From an uncultured Flavobacteriales bacterium (lineage in GTDB: Bacteria > Bacteroidota > Bacteroidia > Flavobacteriales_D > Parvicellaceae), in NCBI GenBank assembly GCA_905480225.1, contig CAJQPO010000114.1:1-34449 (forward strand): a stretch of 34,449 bases of DNA. Reading direction: 5' to 3'. Below the pieces are notes generated by a model. That model searched no databases, had not been told where the DNA came from, and saw only the letters and a program-made list of their open reading frames with translations. The position numbers were made by a program, and so were the translations under genes. Shown here piece by piece: positions 1 to 8,361 of the stretch. The stretch's first letter is position 1. The number at the start of each line of letters is the position of its first letter.

Positions 1-8
1 ACACTATT

Positions 9-401
9 TTACCAATTAGAAAATCCACCATTCAATTCCAGCACATGGATGAAACCTAAATGAACCATTACTTGCATTGCCATTGCACTACGTCCGCCAC
101 CCTGACAATAAATCAATGTTGGTTTTGACTTATCCAATTGACTAATTTCTTCCTTAAAGTTTGTTCCGTTAAAGTCAATATTAATAGCATTTTCAATTTT
201 GCCATTTTTAAATTCGTTAGGAGTTCTCACATCTACAAGCTGCACTTGATCCATGTTTGTTAGTGCATCTTTAAACGCTTCCTTACTCACACGTTTAGCA
301 ATCTCTATTTCCTGTACCCTTTGCTGATTGACATTATTCTCTTGAGCACAACCCGAAATTACTATAGCCCATACCATTGATACAATGAGCAAATTTTTCA
401 T
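9..401 (-). CDS. Rhodanese-like domain lipoprotein
   Basis: Single-domain rhodanese (sulfurtransferase fold) predicted to be exported and lipid-anchored. From the start chosen here the protein is 130 residues: a signal peptide ends in a lipobox-like ISGC with Cys18, and the rhodanese domain spans about residues 35-130. It shows the DVRTPNEF substrate-side motif (57-64) and an active-site loop CQGGGRS with the presumed persulfide-carrying Cys99. The start at 401 overlaps the stop of the upstream rhodanese as ATGA, which indicates translational coupling; a longer frame to 422 would add MANTGSI before the signal peptide and is less likely. A periplasmic rhodanese downstream of a cytoplasmic one suggests sulfur-compound handling on both sides of the membrane. 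The substrate cannot be told from sequence. Confidence 0.85.
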   Translation of the reverse strand: MKNLLIVSMVWAIVISGCAQENNVNQQRVQEIEIAKRVSKEAFKDALTNMDQVQLVDVRTPNEFKNGKIENAINIDFNGTNFKEEISQLDKSKPTLIYCQGGGRSAMAMQVMVHLGFIHVLELNGGFSNW

Positions 402-703
402 GATCGAGCCAGTGTTTGCCAAGCGCCTGCGTTATGAGCATGGATACCGTTTGAAGTTAATATTGATTTAGCTTGACCCGACCTTGCTCCGGACCTGCAA
501 ACTAAAATGACTTCTTTTCCCTTGAGCACATCCAATTTAGCTGAAATTTCGTTTAGTGGTATGTTTTTACTACCCTGTATGTGCCCGCTTTTAAACTCAC
601 CTTGTGTTCTTACATCTACTACAATCGCTCCTTTGCTTATCAAGTCCGTATAGTCTATTGTTTCTCCTAAAATCATTTCTTTTAATTTATTTAATACGCC
701 CAT
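398..703 (-). CDS. Cytoplasmic single-domain rhodanese (sulfurtransferase)
   Basis: Short rhodanese of 101 residues from the preferred ATG at 703; the frame stays open upstream to 742, but the extra residues are not domain-like. It has no signal peptide. DVRTQGEFKSGHI (30-42) is the usual rhodanese motif, and CRSGARS (69-75) is a standard active-site loop with catalytic Cys69, so the protein should carry sulfane sulfur as a cysteine persulfide. It is followed with an ATGA overlap by a lipoprotein rhodanese, and preceded by a Crp/Fnr-type regulator gene. A TATCTTTT box at 732-739 (7 of 8 to TAnnTTTG) and a palindrome at 754-767 lie just upstream, so this pair probably has its own regulated promoter. 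The physiological donor and acceptor are unknown. Confidence 0.9.
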   Translation of the reverse strand: MGVLNKLKEMILGETIDYTDLISKGAIVVDVRTQGEFKSGHIQGSKNIPLNEISAKLDVLKGKEVILVCRSGARSGQAKSILTSNGIHAHNAGAWQTLARS

Positions 704-731
704 CAATCTTAATTTTCTGTGTGCTAAACTA

Positions 732-767
732 AAAAGATACAATGAGAACCACAGTAACTTATGTTAC
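732..767 (-). promoter_or_regulatory. Predicted Crp/Fnr operator and promoter of the rhodanese pair
   Basis: GTAAC-TTAT-GTTAC at 754-767 is a perfect inverted repeat with the 5-N4-5 geometry of FNR-family sites. On the minus strand a TATCTTTT element (732-739) matches TAnnTTTG in 7 of 8 positions, which puts the palindrome centre roughly 35-42 bp before the expected transcription start, the class II activator position. The neighbouring Crp/Fnr gene is the obvious candidate regulator. Binding is inferred. Confidence 0.55.
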
Positions 768-780
768 ACAGCGTAAAAAT

Positions 781-1413
781 TTAATAATTAAGTATTTCTA
801 TCTTGTTCCGATACAGCTTAATGGATCCAGACATCTCAAGCTTTTTTAATATTCTGGAAACAACTACTCTGGACGTATTTAAATCATTCGCTATTTCCTG
901 ATGGGTAAGATTAAGAATGGTCTCTTTACAGATTTTAACTTTTTCAATTAAATGCTTTTCAATTCTAGCACTCATATCGTAAAATGCCAAGCTGTCAATG
1001 GCCTCTAACATTTCTTGAAAACGCACTTGATAGGCATTAAAAATATATTTCCTCCATGACTCGTACTTAATCAACCACCGATTCATGAATTCTATCGGTA
1101 TTACAATCAATTCAGCATCTGAATCACAAATGGCTCTTATTTCACTTTTAGACACACCTATTCCATGATTCATAGACATCGCACAAGTGTCACCGCATTC
1201 CAAATAATAAAGCAGCAACTCATCTCCATTTTTGTCTTCTCGTAAGATTTTAATGGTGCCTGAAATTAACAAAGGAATACTCTTGATGTAATCCCCGATG
1301 TCTAACATCTTCTCACCCTCAGCTATAGCAATCAAGCGTCCATCCTGGGCTATTTCAGACAATAGATCTGGTTCAAACAAAAAACCATATGAATTTTCTA
1401 ACTTTTGTCTCAT
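781..1413 (-). CDS. Crp/Fnr family transcriptional regulator
   Basis: 210-residue regulator with an N-terminal cyclic-nucleotide-binding-like beta-barrel (about 20-115), a dimerisation helix (about 118-150) and a C-terminal winged helix. The helix-turn-helix is visible around 170-192 (LTHQEIANDLNTSRVVVSRIL), typical of Crp/Fnr. There is no N-terminal four-cysteine cluster as in the Fe-S oxygen sensor FNR, but the sensor domain holds Cys73, Cys77 (ECGDTCAMS) and Cys96, which could act as a thiol or persulfide sensor; that is inference from the rhodanese neighbours. It lies 77 bp upstream of two rhodanese genes on the same strand with a palindromic FNR-geometry site between. A half-site GTAAC at 1479-1483 in its own upstream region hints at autoregulation. 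The effector is unknown. Confidence 0.9.
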   Translation of the reverse strand: MRQKLENSYGFLFEPDLLSEIAQDGRLIAIAEGEKMLDIGDYIKSIPLLISGTIKILREDKNGDELLLYYLECGDTCAMSMNHGIGVSKSEIRAICDSDAELIVIPIEFMNRWLIKYESWRKYIFNAYQVRFQEMLEAIDSLAFYDMSARIEKHLIEKVKICKETILNLTHQEIANDLNTSRVVVSRILKKLEMSGSIKLYRNKIEILNY

Positions 1414-1670
1414 TAATCACGGGTTACATCTTCTCTCTTCAACTAGAATAAGGTAAATAAAATTTAGACAAGTCTATTGTAACACATAAAAGTCTTGAGA
1501 AACAAATTATCGTGAAGTTCGCATTTTGAGTGCTTACCCTACCCTATTAAAAGAATCAAAAATAACCAACGCTTTGTTTCGTATTTACTATTGATGCATG
1601 TAAAAAATAGACAGCCACCAATAATCGCTCTTTATGGTATTAATTGATCAAAGAAAAAATACCAAGACAT
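1414..1670. other. Intergenic region upstream of the Crp/Fnr gene
   Basis: No credible ORF. On the minus strand TAGACTTG, next to the GTAAC half-site at 1479-1483, matches the Bacteroidota -7 element in 7 of 8 positions, but no convincing -33 element lies at the right distance. The promoter of the regulator must lie here. Confidence 0.3.
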
Positions 1671-1673
1671 AAA

Positions 1674-1702
1674 AAAAGGCCCCTTAAAAAAAGGAGCCTT
1701 TT
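1674..1702 (-). terminator. Rho-independent terminator after susD
   Basis: A 12-bp stem (1674-1685 with 1691-1702, one G-U pair in the minus-strand RNA) with a 5-nt loop, followed on the minus strand by a run of U. It starts 19 nt after the SusD stop, so it closes the susCD operon. Confidence 0.85.
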
Positions 1703-1720
1703 ATATATAGTAACTAAATA

Positions 1721-3151
1721 TTAATTCACATCCCAGAAAACTTTGCCGGTCAGGGCATCGTTACTTCCGTTAGCCGCAGCTACGTTAGTACCATTCACAG
1801 AATATTCATCAACAGAATAATTATATCTAAATGGAGGAACTGTTCCAGCACCAGCTGCTACATTCATAGCTGGATAGTCATACATTCTCCATGTTGACCA
1901 AGCTTCAAGGCTTTGATCATACATTGCTACCCACTTCTGAGTTCCAATCAATTCTCCTGCATTAGCTGCATTCCATTGAACCGAAGGCTCCATTAAGAAA
2001 GCATCAGCATCCGCTTGTGCACCGCCCCATTGCATAATGGAAGCACTAACTGCATAACCGTAATGCACATCAGCAGCACCTGGCGTAGCCCAACCTCTAT
2101 TAGCAGCATCTGCTAAATGAAATTGAACTTCAGCATAAGATAACAACACACCTGCATGAGTAGGCACTTCTAGTGCATCTCCTGGCTGTGAATAATCAGC
2201 ATAAGCACCACCTAAACCATGTGGATTACCTATAATTGAATCCCCTGTACCAAGATTTCTAAAATACATGGCTCTTCGTGGATCATTGCTAGCATTCATG
2301 ATATCAGCCAATGTGTTCGAAGCAATAAAATCAGTTCGTCCACTTTGCACTAAATCTTCCCAAATTGGATTTGTATTAGGTGATGCAGATTGATAGTTAA
2401 GAACTGCGTGGTCACTGTTTGAACCAAACACGTCATTAACTACTGATTCTACCATTGCCTGACTACCACTTCCAGAGACATCAGCCATTCTCATAGCTAA
2501 TCTCAATTTTAAAGAAGCAGCAAACATAGCCCAATGAGCAGTGCTTCCTCCGTAAAGGATGTCTGAAGTACCGAAATTACCCATACTACTACTTCCCTTA
2601 AGAGTCGTGACAGCTGCAGTTAAATCTGCAAGAATACTTGCATAAATAGTTGCATCGTCATCATAAGCAGGAGATAAGTTATCAATACCCATCAATGCTT
2701 CAGTATATGGTACATCGCCAAAAACATCCACTAAGATTGAATATGCATAAGCTTCAATCACATCAAGACAAGCAAGTTGTGAATTCTTAACTTCTGCTGA
2801 TAAAGAACCGTCAGCGTTAACAAAACCGCGCGACTCTTTCACATCTCTAAGCACTCTTGCATACATTCTATCAAACACTTCACCGTTTATGTTTCTTTCG
2901 GTTAATTCGTAATTTGATTCATCAATGTAAGTAGTTTGAGTCCAATGCTGAGACCACAATCTAAAAGTATTTACATTAACGTTGATGTTCGACACATAGT
3001 CAGTCAATTCTTTAATTGAATTTGCAAATAAAGAATTAGCTGGTACAGTTGTCGGTTGTTTATCATTATCGTTGAATTCGATAATCTCTTTTTGACATCC
3101 TCCAAAACTAAGAAGAATGACTACCAAGCTTAAATTAATAATTCGTTTCAT
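1721..3151 (-). CDS. SusD/RagB-like nutrient-binding outer-membrane lipoprotein
   Basis: 476-residue SusD homologue, the lipid-anchored lid of a SusC-type importer. The signal peptide ends in a lipobox FGGC with Cys19. The body is the alpha-helical TPR-rich fold: the stretch ACLDVIEAYAYSILVDVFGDVPYTEAL (roughly 127-153) is diagnostic of the family, and the helix containing HWAMFAASLKLRLAMRMADV is typical of the SusD-like_2 subgroup (SusD/RagB nutrient-binding). It begins 4 nt after the stop of the SusC gene, so the two are co-transcribed and should form one complex at the cell surface. No glycoside hydrolase, peptidase or sulfatase lies in the window, so the substrate (glycan or peptide) cannot be assigned. 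Confidence 0.93.
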   Translation of the reverse strand: MKRIINLSLVVILLSFGGCQKEIIEFNDNDKQPTTVPANSLFANSIKELTDYVSNINVNVNTFRLWSQHWTQTTYIDESNYELTERNINGEVFDRMYARVLRDVKESRGFVNADGSLSAEVKNSQLACLDVIEAYAYSILVDVFGDVPYTEALMGIDNLSPAYDDDATIYASILADLTAAVTTLKGSSSMGNFGTSDILYGGSTAHWAMFAASLKLRLAMRMADVSGSGSQAMVESVVNDVFGSNSDHAVLNYQSASPNTNPIWEDLVQSGRTDFIASNTLADIMNASNDPRRAMYFRNLGTGDSIIGNPHGLGGAYADYSQPGDALEVPTHAGVLLSYAEVQFHLADAANRGWATPGAADVHYGYAVSASIMQWGGAQADADAFLMEPSVQWNAANAGELIGTQKWVAMYDQSLEAWSTWRMYDYPAMNVAAGAGTVPPFRYNYSVDEYSVNGTNVAAANGSNDALTGKVFWDVN

Positions 3152-3155
3152 TTTC

Positions 3156-6100
3156 TTAAAATTTAAAAGTTACGTTTAAACCAAGCTCCTTAACAGCTGG
3201 ATATGCTCCCGATTGGTAACCTTGAACATTACCTGCACTTAATCCGGCTTCAGGATCAGTATGAGGAGAATTTTTAAACAAAATAGCTAGATTTCTACCT
3301 ATGATTCCAACATCAATTCCTTGAATACCTTTTCCATTAAACATAGTCGTTGGAAAAGAATAAGTAATCATCAATTGTCTCAGCTTTACATAAGTGGCAT
3401 CATAAACATGCATTGCATTTGGAGCAGTTGCCCAACCATATGCATTTGCATAATTATCAAAATCACCATTGATTGTGTTTTCAGCACCTGTAGAAGTCAT
3501 GTTTCCATCAGCATCATATATATAAGCTCCAGAACCATCTACAGCAGCACTAACAGCACCTTCAATATCAATTCCTCCACCATCACTTACGTAATCTCTA
3601 ATGGGATTTCCATCTGAGTTAGTTCCAGCAGTAATGTCGTAAATACCTGTTCCGTAACCATACCAAGTATCCAGAGAGAAGAAACTTCCACCTTTTTGGA
3701 TATCAATTAAAGCGCTTACAGATAGATTTTTATAGCTGAAAGTATTCGTTATACCACCCGTCCAATCTGGAAGCATGTTACCCAAAATTTCTGGCTTAGA
3801 CGTTTTGGCGTATCTAACACCTGAAGCTTCCGTACCATAAACTATTGGTTTACCATCGTGGTATACATAGTTAGTACCATTGATTGTTCCATAAGATTCA
3901 CCAACAGTCGCTTCAATAGTAATACCACCTTGCAATGAGGCTAATTGATACGTTTCTAAATCACCAGTCAACGAAACAACCTTATTTTGGTTTGTTGCCC
4001 AATTCAATCTCATATCCCAGCTAAAATCGCCTGATTTAGATGTGAAAATATTACCATAAAGCTGAAGCTCCATACCTTTATTTTCAATCTCACCAGCATT
4101 AACATACTGGAAATAAGTACCAGAAGAAGATGAAGGTCTAACTGCTAAAATTTGATTCGCAGTAGTAGCCGAGTAATAAGTGAAATCAAATCCTAGTTTA
4201 TTTTTGAAGAATTTATTTTCAAATCCTATTTCAAAACTAGTTGTGTTTTCTGGAAGTAAAGCGTTGTTATAGCCTGTATTTGGAGCACTTGAAAGCGTTG
4301 TCCCTCCAAATGGTGTTCCAACAGAGTAAACATTTTGCAACCGTTGCATTGGTGCATCGTTACCTACCTGAGCGTAATTCAATCTTACTTTACCAAAATC
4401 CATAAAGCTAACATCCAACAATTCAGAATACAATAAACTTAACGTAGCTGCCGGATAGAAGAACGTGTTGTTCTCTTCTGGAAGCGTTGAGCTTTTATCC
4501 ATTCTTGCAGATAAATCTAAATACAAAAACTTGTCATAAGCCAATGTTGCTCTTCCTAAGTATCCATTTACAGCTCTAGATGCATCTGTCTCAGCAGGTG
4601 CTTCAATTCCATTAACACTGTTGCTAAATGAATAAATTCCTGGAACTACCAAACCACCATTCGTCATGGCATCTGTCGTATTAACACCTGATCTTCTAAT
4701 GTTAGTACCGACCATTCCGTAAAGATTGAAAACATCATCCGTTCCGAAACTTCTATCAAAATTCAAGAATAAATCATAATTTCTCTCGTAAAATGATTTG
4801 GTGTACTTACTGTACATGGGTACATCTACAGACTGAGCTCCAATTCTTTCTTCTTGCAATTCACTGAAATTATCATTTGTAATTCTTCCCATTACAGATA
4901 ACCAATCGTTGATTTCATAATCCAACACCATGTTGCCTATGAATCGATCTCTATTGTCTGTGGAATAATTTTGATACCTCATGTAGTAAGGATTATCAAA
5001 GTAATGTGGATCTGCTCTCGTACTCTCTGGAGCAGTGAAACCATAAGCATTCCATGATAAGTTATTCTCATTTAACATGTACGCATCGTATTGTTGTACC
5101 ATATCAACATTAGTACCGTACCATTGTCTGAAACACTGGTTAACGTTTCTATTATCATATCCTGTTCCGAATCGGCCCAAGCCTTGCGTGTTTACATATT
5201 GCATTGATGAGCTGAAGGATAACTTATCCGTCAAATCATAGTTCACATTCAAAGAAGCATTGTTCTTTCTCAAGTTACTATTAGGCATGATTCCTTTTTG
5301 CCTCATATCCGTTAAAGAAAATCTAAATGCACCATTATCATTTGCTCCATCCAAGGCGACTGAATTAGTCGTCATCATGGAAGTTTCATAAAATGTCGTT
5401 GGATCGTTTTCTGCCGCTTCATAAGGAACTGGCTGTAAATATGTCGACATTTCTGGATGAATAGATTGCCATGAAAGTAATTGATCTGCTTCGCTATAGG
5501 CTAAACCAAAAGAAGCATCATCACCCATAGGTGTTGATAGTCCATCTAATGTACCGTCATTATCCACATCAACTTGTTCTACATAACCATTGTAAACAGC
5601 ACCAGTATAAACTGTATCTGGACCATAGTATCGACCGTATCCTTGACCGTATTCTTTCTGATACGTAGGCATGGTGTTTTTATTTATTTTACCAAAGGTC
5701 AAACCAGATGTTACCGTAACACCAATACCTTTTTTACCCTTTGTACCTTTTTTCGTAGTAATCAAAATTACTCCGTTCGCTGCACGCGCACCATACAAAG
5801 CAGATGCAGCAGCACCTTTCAGTACAGATACAGATTCTATATCCTGCGGGTTAATATCCATAGCAGCATTTCCGTAATCAAATCCACCCCTACCAGTTTG
5901 TTGGTTTGAGCTATTTGTAACATCGTTATTAATTGGAATACCGTCTACAACATATAAGGGTTGATTATTACCGCCTATAGAAGTATATCCTCTTATAATA
6001 ACGTTAGCAGACCCACCCATAGTACCACTATTTTTGATTTGAGCACCTGCAACTTGACCGGAAAGAGAACTCATAAAGTTCACGTCGTTCATTTTTGCAA

Positions 6101-6482
6101 TACCGTCACCATCAATAGTTTGTGTCGCGTAACCTAGCGATTTTTTATCTCTAGAGACACCTAGAGCAGTTACAACTAGTTCTTCCATCATCTGGCCTTC
6201 ACCCAGCATCACATCAATCGTTGTGAGCCCCTTTACAGGTTTTTCTTGAGAATCCATTCCAGTAAAAGAAAATACCAATACCGCATCTTCATTTGGCACT
6301 TCTATTTTGTATTTCCCGTTGTCATCAGATGTAGCGCCCTTGTCCGAGCCCTTGATCATAATCATGACTCCTGGAAATCCTCCTCCAGAATCATCGGTAA
6401 CTGTACCACTTACAGTTTTTACTTGTCCTATCACTGCGCTCGAAAGCAGCAGAAACAGAACCATAGTTAAGCAATGTTTCAT
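3156..6482 (-). CDS. SusC/RagA family TonB-linked outer-membrane protein
   Basis: 1108-residue TonB-dependent transporter that imports large nutrients through the outer membrane together with SusD. Order of parts: signal peptide (1-19), CarboxypepD_reg-like domain (about 22-95, VSGTVTDDSGGGFPGVMIMI), a short linker with VVTALG, the plug domain (about 115-245, with RGYTSIGGNNQPLYVVDGIP and the SVLKGAAASALYGARAANGVI segment), and a 22-strand barrel ending in the outer-membrane signature GLNVTFKF. Length and layout are normal for the family. The promoter must lie in the 471-bp gap upstream. No ECF sigma or anti-sigma pair is adjacent, so control by such a pair is not supported here. Confidence 0.95.
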   Translation of the reverse strand: MKHCLTMVLFLLLSSAVIGQVKTVSGTVTDDSGGGFPGVMIMIKGSDKGATSDDNGKYKIEVPNEDAVLVFSFTGMDSQEKPVKGLTTIDVMLGEGQMMEELVVTALGVSRDKKSLGYATQTIDGDGIAKMNDVNFMSSLSGQVAGAQIKNSGTMGGSANVIIRGYTSIGGNNQPLYVVDGIPINNDVTNSSNQQTGRGGFDYGNAAMDINPQDIESVSVLKGAAASALYGARAANGVILITTKKGTKGKKGIGVTVTSGLTFGKINKNTMPTYQKEYGQGYGRYYGPDTVYTGAVYNGYVEQVDVDNDGTLDGLSTPMGDDASFGLAYSEADQLLSWQSIHPEMSTYLQPVPYEAAENDPTTFYETSMMTTNSVALDGANDNGAFRFSLTDMRQKGIMPNSNLRKNNASLNVNYDLTDKLSFSSSMQYVNTQGLGRFGTGYDNRNVNQCFRQWYGTNVDMVQQYDAYMLNENNLSWNAYGFTAPESTRADPHYFDNPYYMRYQNYSTDNRDRFIGNMVLDYEINDWLSVMGRITNDNFSELQEERIGAQSVDVPMYSKYTKSFYERNYDLFLNFDRSFGTDDVFNLYGMVGTNIRRSGVNTTDAMTNGGLVVPGIYSFSNSVNGIEAPAETDASRAVNGYLGRATLAYDKFLYLDLSARMDKSSTLPEENNTFFYPAATLSLLYSELLDVSFMDFGKVRLNYAQVGNDAPMQRLQNVYSVGTPFGGTTLSSAPNTGYNNALLPENTTSFEIGFENKFFKNKLGFDFTYYSATTANQILAVRPSSSSGTYFQYVNAGEIENKGMELQLYGNIFTSKSGDFSWDMRLNWATNQNKVVSLTGDLETYQLASLQGGITIEATVGESYGTINGTNYVYHDGKPIVYGTEASGVRYAKTSKPEILGNMLPDWTGGITNTFSYKNLSVSALIDIQKGGSFFSLDTWYGYGTGIYDITAGTNSDGNPIRDYVSDGGGIDIEGAVSAAVDGSGAYIYDADGNMTSTGAENTINGDFDNYANAYGWATAPNAMHVYDATYVKLRQLMITYSFPTTMFNGKGIQGIDVGIIGRNLAILFKNSPHTDPEAGLSAGNVQGYQSGAYPAVKELGLNVTFKF

Positions 6483-6953
6483 AATTTCACTTTTTGATTT
6501 TTAGATAAAGTTTTCATTTATAAAACTCCTGTTTTCAAGAGTTTAAACAATTAGTTAGTTCACAAAAATTTGGTAAAGAATTAAGACTGAATGGCATCAT
6601 TCATTTTTTGGTCAGTGCTGTAAAAATATCGTTTTTTACTGTGGCATCCAAAAATCAAAATGCCGAAAACCAATAGATTCGTACCGTAAAATCACTTATT
6701 ATACACATACACCACTGATTTACAATCATTTAAAATAGACAATAACTTGTTAGTAATTTACTGAATAAACGATTTACGTCTGGTAATCACGTTGCGTTGG
6801 CATTATTCTTTTGTAATTGGATTTAATTTTATTTGACTGCCAACAAACTAACGACTCATCTCCGAAAGCGGCAGTTTCTTATTCTGTGTAATACTAGTCA
6901 TTGCTATGCGATGTACATATAGGTGTAAACCGAACCAGAGAAGTTGAAATTAA
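6483..6953. other. Leader and promoter region of susCD
   Basis: 471 bp without a convincing gene. On the minus strand TTTTTG (6649-6654) and TATTTTTA (6621-6628) are 20 bp apart and resemble the Bacteroidota -33/-7 pair, with one mismatch in TAnnTTTG. That would give a leader of about 130 nt. I see no known riboswitch fold. The rest of the gap is AT-rich without strong hairpins. Confidence 0.35.
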
Positions 6954-7193
6954 TCATGGGTTATCGGGGAAATGAAGTTTATATTGATCACTTTCCTGCG
7001 CTGACTCCTTAATATATTTGGAAAACATGGTGCGACGAAACTTTAAATCCGAAATTTGAAAGCTATACATGTCGTATCCATGTGTGATTAACCAGCTAAC
7101 AAAATCATCAATCACATCTGGTGTCAATTGAGGCATCGACATGCTATCTTTAAATTGGTCGTATTGGTTTGAATTCTGCATGAAAGAAATCAT
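6954..7193 (-). CDS. Small hypothetical protein
   Basis: 79-residue soluble protein that I do not recognise. It has no signal peptide, membrane helix or cysteine. The middle (about 24-60) reads as mixed alpha/beta, with VIDDFVSWLITHGYDMYSFQISDLKFRR and a basic patch FRRTMFSKYIK. An alternative ATG four codons in (MQNSN) is possible. It lies 112 bp after the response regulator on the same strand, with no terminator seen between, so it may be co-transcribed. Composition looks coding and there is no larger overlapping gene, but with no homology evidence the call rests on the open frame alone. Confidence 0.5.
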   Translation of the reverse strand: MISFMQNSNQYDQFKDSMSMPQLTPDVIDDFVSWLITHGYDMYSFQISDLKFRRTMFSKYIKESAQESDQYKLHFPDNP

Positions 7194-7305
7194 TTAAAAA
7201 ATAAAGATAGTCGAAACAAAATTATGCGTAGTTGCCCATTCAAATTTCAACAAACTTATTATCTGTTAAAAGGCCTTAACACCAACGGAATTAAAATAGA
7301 AAATT

Positions 7306-7881
7306 TTAAGAACAGATCCGAATAATGAAATAGATCAGAATAATATAAAGTATTATACCATAGATGTTATACGACCAGCGCTTGATTTTTATTTCATTCC
7401 AATTTGGACTTACGTGATCCACTTGGAGAATATCTGTAATAACACCACGAAGCTGTTTTTCGTAATATTGGTCTTTAGCAACGTAACTAAAAGCCCCATA
7501 TTTTATCAATTTAGAAGTCACATCCGAATTAGATTGACCTGAAACAATAATCACTTTAGTATTGGGAGACTTTTCATGAATTTCTTGCATCAAATCCAAT
7601 CCATTAATGGAAATTTGGTTAGTAACATCCAGATAATAATCAAGGATGACGATGTCTGGTTTTCTATACATCTCTCTCAAGCATTCCCCCGCGCTTGAAA
7701 AGCCCTCAATAATTAGTTGCTTCGTATTATCTAACGTCTTGTCCGGAAACAAGTTTAAATAACGACGCATGAGCTGCAAATCATATGGAGAATCATCTAC
7801 AATAAAAATAGAGCACTCCTTTAAGGCCGTTTTGCCAGTTATGTAATTGCCAAATCGAAATTGTTGTGTAAATATGGTCAA
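7306..7881 (-). CDS. Response-regulator receiver protein with C-terminal membrane helix
   Basis: The core (about 22-155) is a CheY-like receiver: acidic pair Asp29-Asp30 (IFIVDDS), phospho-acceptor Asp81 (VIILDYYLD region), conserved Ser114 (VIIVSGQS) and Lys136 (AKDQ). Instead of a DNA-binding or enzymatic output domain it ends in a hydrophobic segment (about 171-189, YNIYGIILYIILIYFIIRI), which would anchor it in the inner membrane. That is unusual for a receiver. No histidine kinase is adjacent. The start is uncertain: the frame contains no ATG before residue 38 and stops upstream at 7924-7926. TTG at 7881 gives 191 residues; a shorter product from a non-ATG codon near residue 24, 6 nt after an AAAGGAG string, is also conceivable. 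Confidence 0.85.
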   Translation of the reverse strand: MTIFTQQFRFGNYITGKTALKECSIFIVDDSPYDLQLMRRYLNLFPDKTLDNTKQLIIEGFSSAGECLREMYRKPDIVILDYYLDVTNQISINGLDLMQEIHEKSPNTKVIIVSGQSNSDVTSKLIKYGAFSYVAKDQYYEKQLRGVITDILQVDHVSPNWNEIKIKRWSYNIYGIILYIILIYFIIRICS

Positions 7882-8100
7882 GGCACAGAATTTATTCGTT
7901 CTTAAATTGAGCCACTTGACTTTCTAAATTGCTCATTTTAAATCAACGTATTTAGTTTCTAGACACGTAGTTACGAATTAGAAACTAAAAAAGATTGAAG
8001 TTGTCGATAAGCGGAAGCAAAATGTCGTTTGTTATGCTTCTAAATGCTTTAAGTTGCCAGAGGTTCTTGGAATCTTCAGAATTGAGATTCACAAGTTCAA
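7882..8100. other. Intergenic region upstream of the receiver gene
   Basis: About 220 bp between the terminator at 8105-8126 and the receiver gene. No ORF or strong hairpin was seen. It should hold the receiver promoter, but no clean TTG/TAnnTTTG pair is visible on the minus strand. Confidence 0.3.
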
Positions 8101-8104
8101 AAAA

Positions 8105-8126
8105 AAAGGACTCGTGCGAGTCCTTT
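8105..8126 (-). terminator. Strong terminator of minus-strand cassette A
   Basis: Perfect 10-bp stem (8105-8114 with 8117-8126) followed on the minus strand by seven U residues. It lies 35 nt after the stop of the 21-codon ORF at 8161-8226, so it probably ends that short transcript; it could also serve the lipoprotein gene further upstream. Confidence 0.85.
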
Positions 8127-8160
8127 CTATTGAAAAATTAGAATTCTATTTAAGTGGTTT

Positions 8161-8226
8161 CTATTGTTTTGTTTTAATTTCCAAAAGGGAGGCTAGAACG
8201 CCTCTCACTTGTTGGAAATAAAACAT
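8161..8226 (-). CDS. Candidate 21-residue ORF, cassette A
   Basis: ATG at 8226 to TAG at 8161 encodes 21 residues beginning MFYFQQVRGVLASLLE and ending KTKQ. It lies between a promoter-like element (8259-8266) and a strong terminator (8105-8126), so the whole unit is a transcript of about 150 nt. The RNA over the ORF can fold into a long hairpin (outer arms 8177-8184 with 8212-8219, inner arms 8187-8193 with 8200-8206). It may therefore be a small protein gene, a leader peptide or a non-coding RNA with a chance ORF. A second unit of the same design sits at 9109-9320. Confidence 0.4.
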   Translation of the reverse strand: MFYFQQVRGVLASLLEIKTKQ

Positions 8227-8258
8227 TACGGTTAGACAAGGTTAGTGGTTAACTGATT

Positions 8259-8312
8259 CGAATATACAAATAAAATTTTGTTATTTTCGATAAAACGACA
8301 TTTTATTTCGTT
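8259..8312 (-). promoter_or_regulatory. Promoter region of cassette A
   Basis: Minus strand: TATATTCG (8259-8266) is a 7-of-8 match to TAnnTTTG. Upstream, CGAAATAA and CGAAAATAA are 21 bp apart, about two helical turns, and TTTTATCG pairs partly with the first. The block aligns with the promoter of cassette B. No canonical TTG is at -33. Confidence 0.4.
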
Positions 8313-8361
8313 TTTATGTAAAAAACAACAGTTACACCACCTAATCTACTAGGTAAAACAA

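Noticed and set aside
1721-6482. Polysaccharide utilisation locus
   Set aside because: Only the SusC/SusD pair is present; no carbohydrate-active enzyme, sulfatase or hybrid regulator lies nearby, so a full locus is not supported.
3321-6504. Several plus-strand frames of 65-111 codons inside the SusC gene
   Set aside because: They lie antisense to a well-supported 1108-residue protein and have composition typical of shadows (Ile/Ser/Cys-rich, no start context).
6483-6953. Riboswitch upstream of susC
   Set aside because: No known aptamer signature or terminator-like hairpin could be recognised in the leader.
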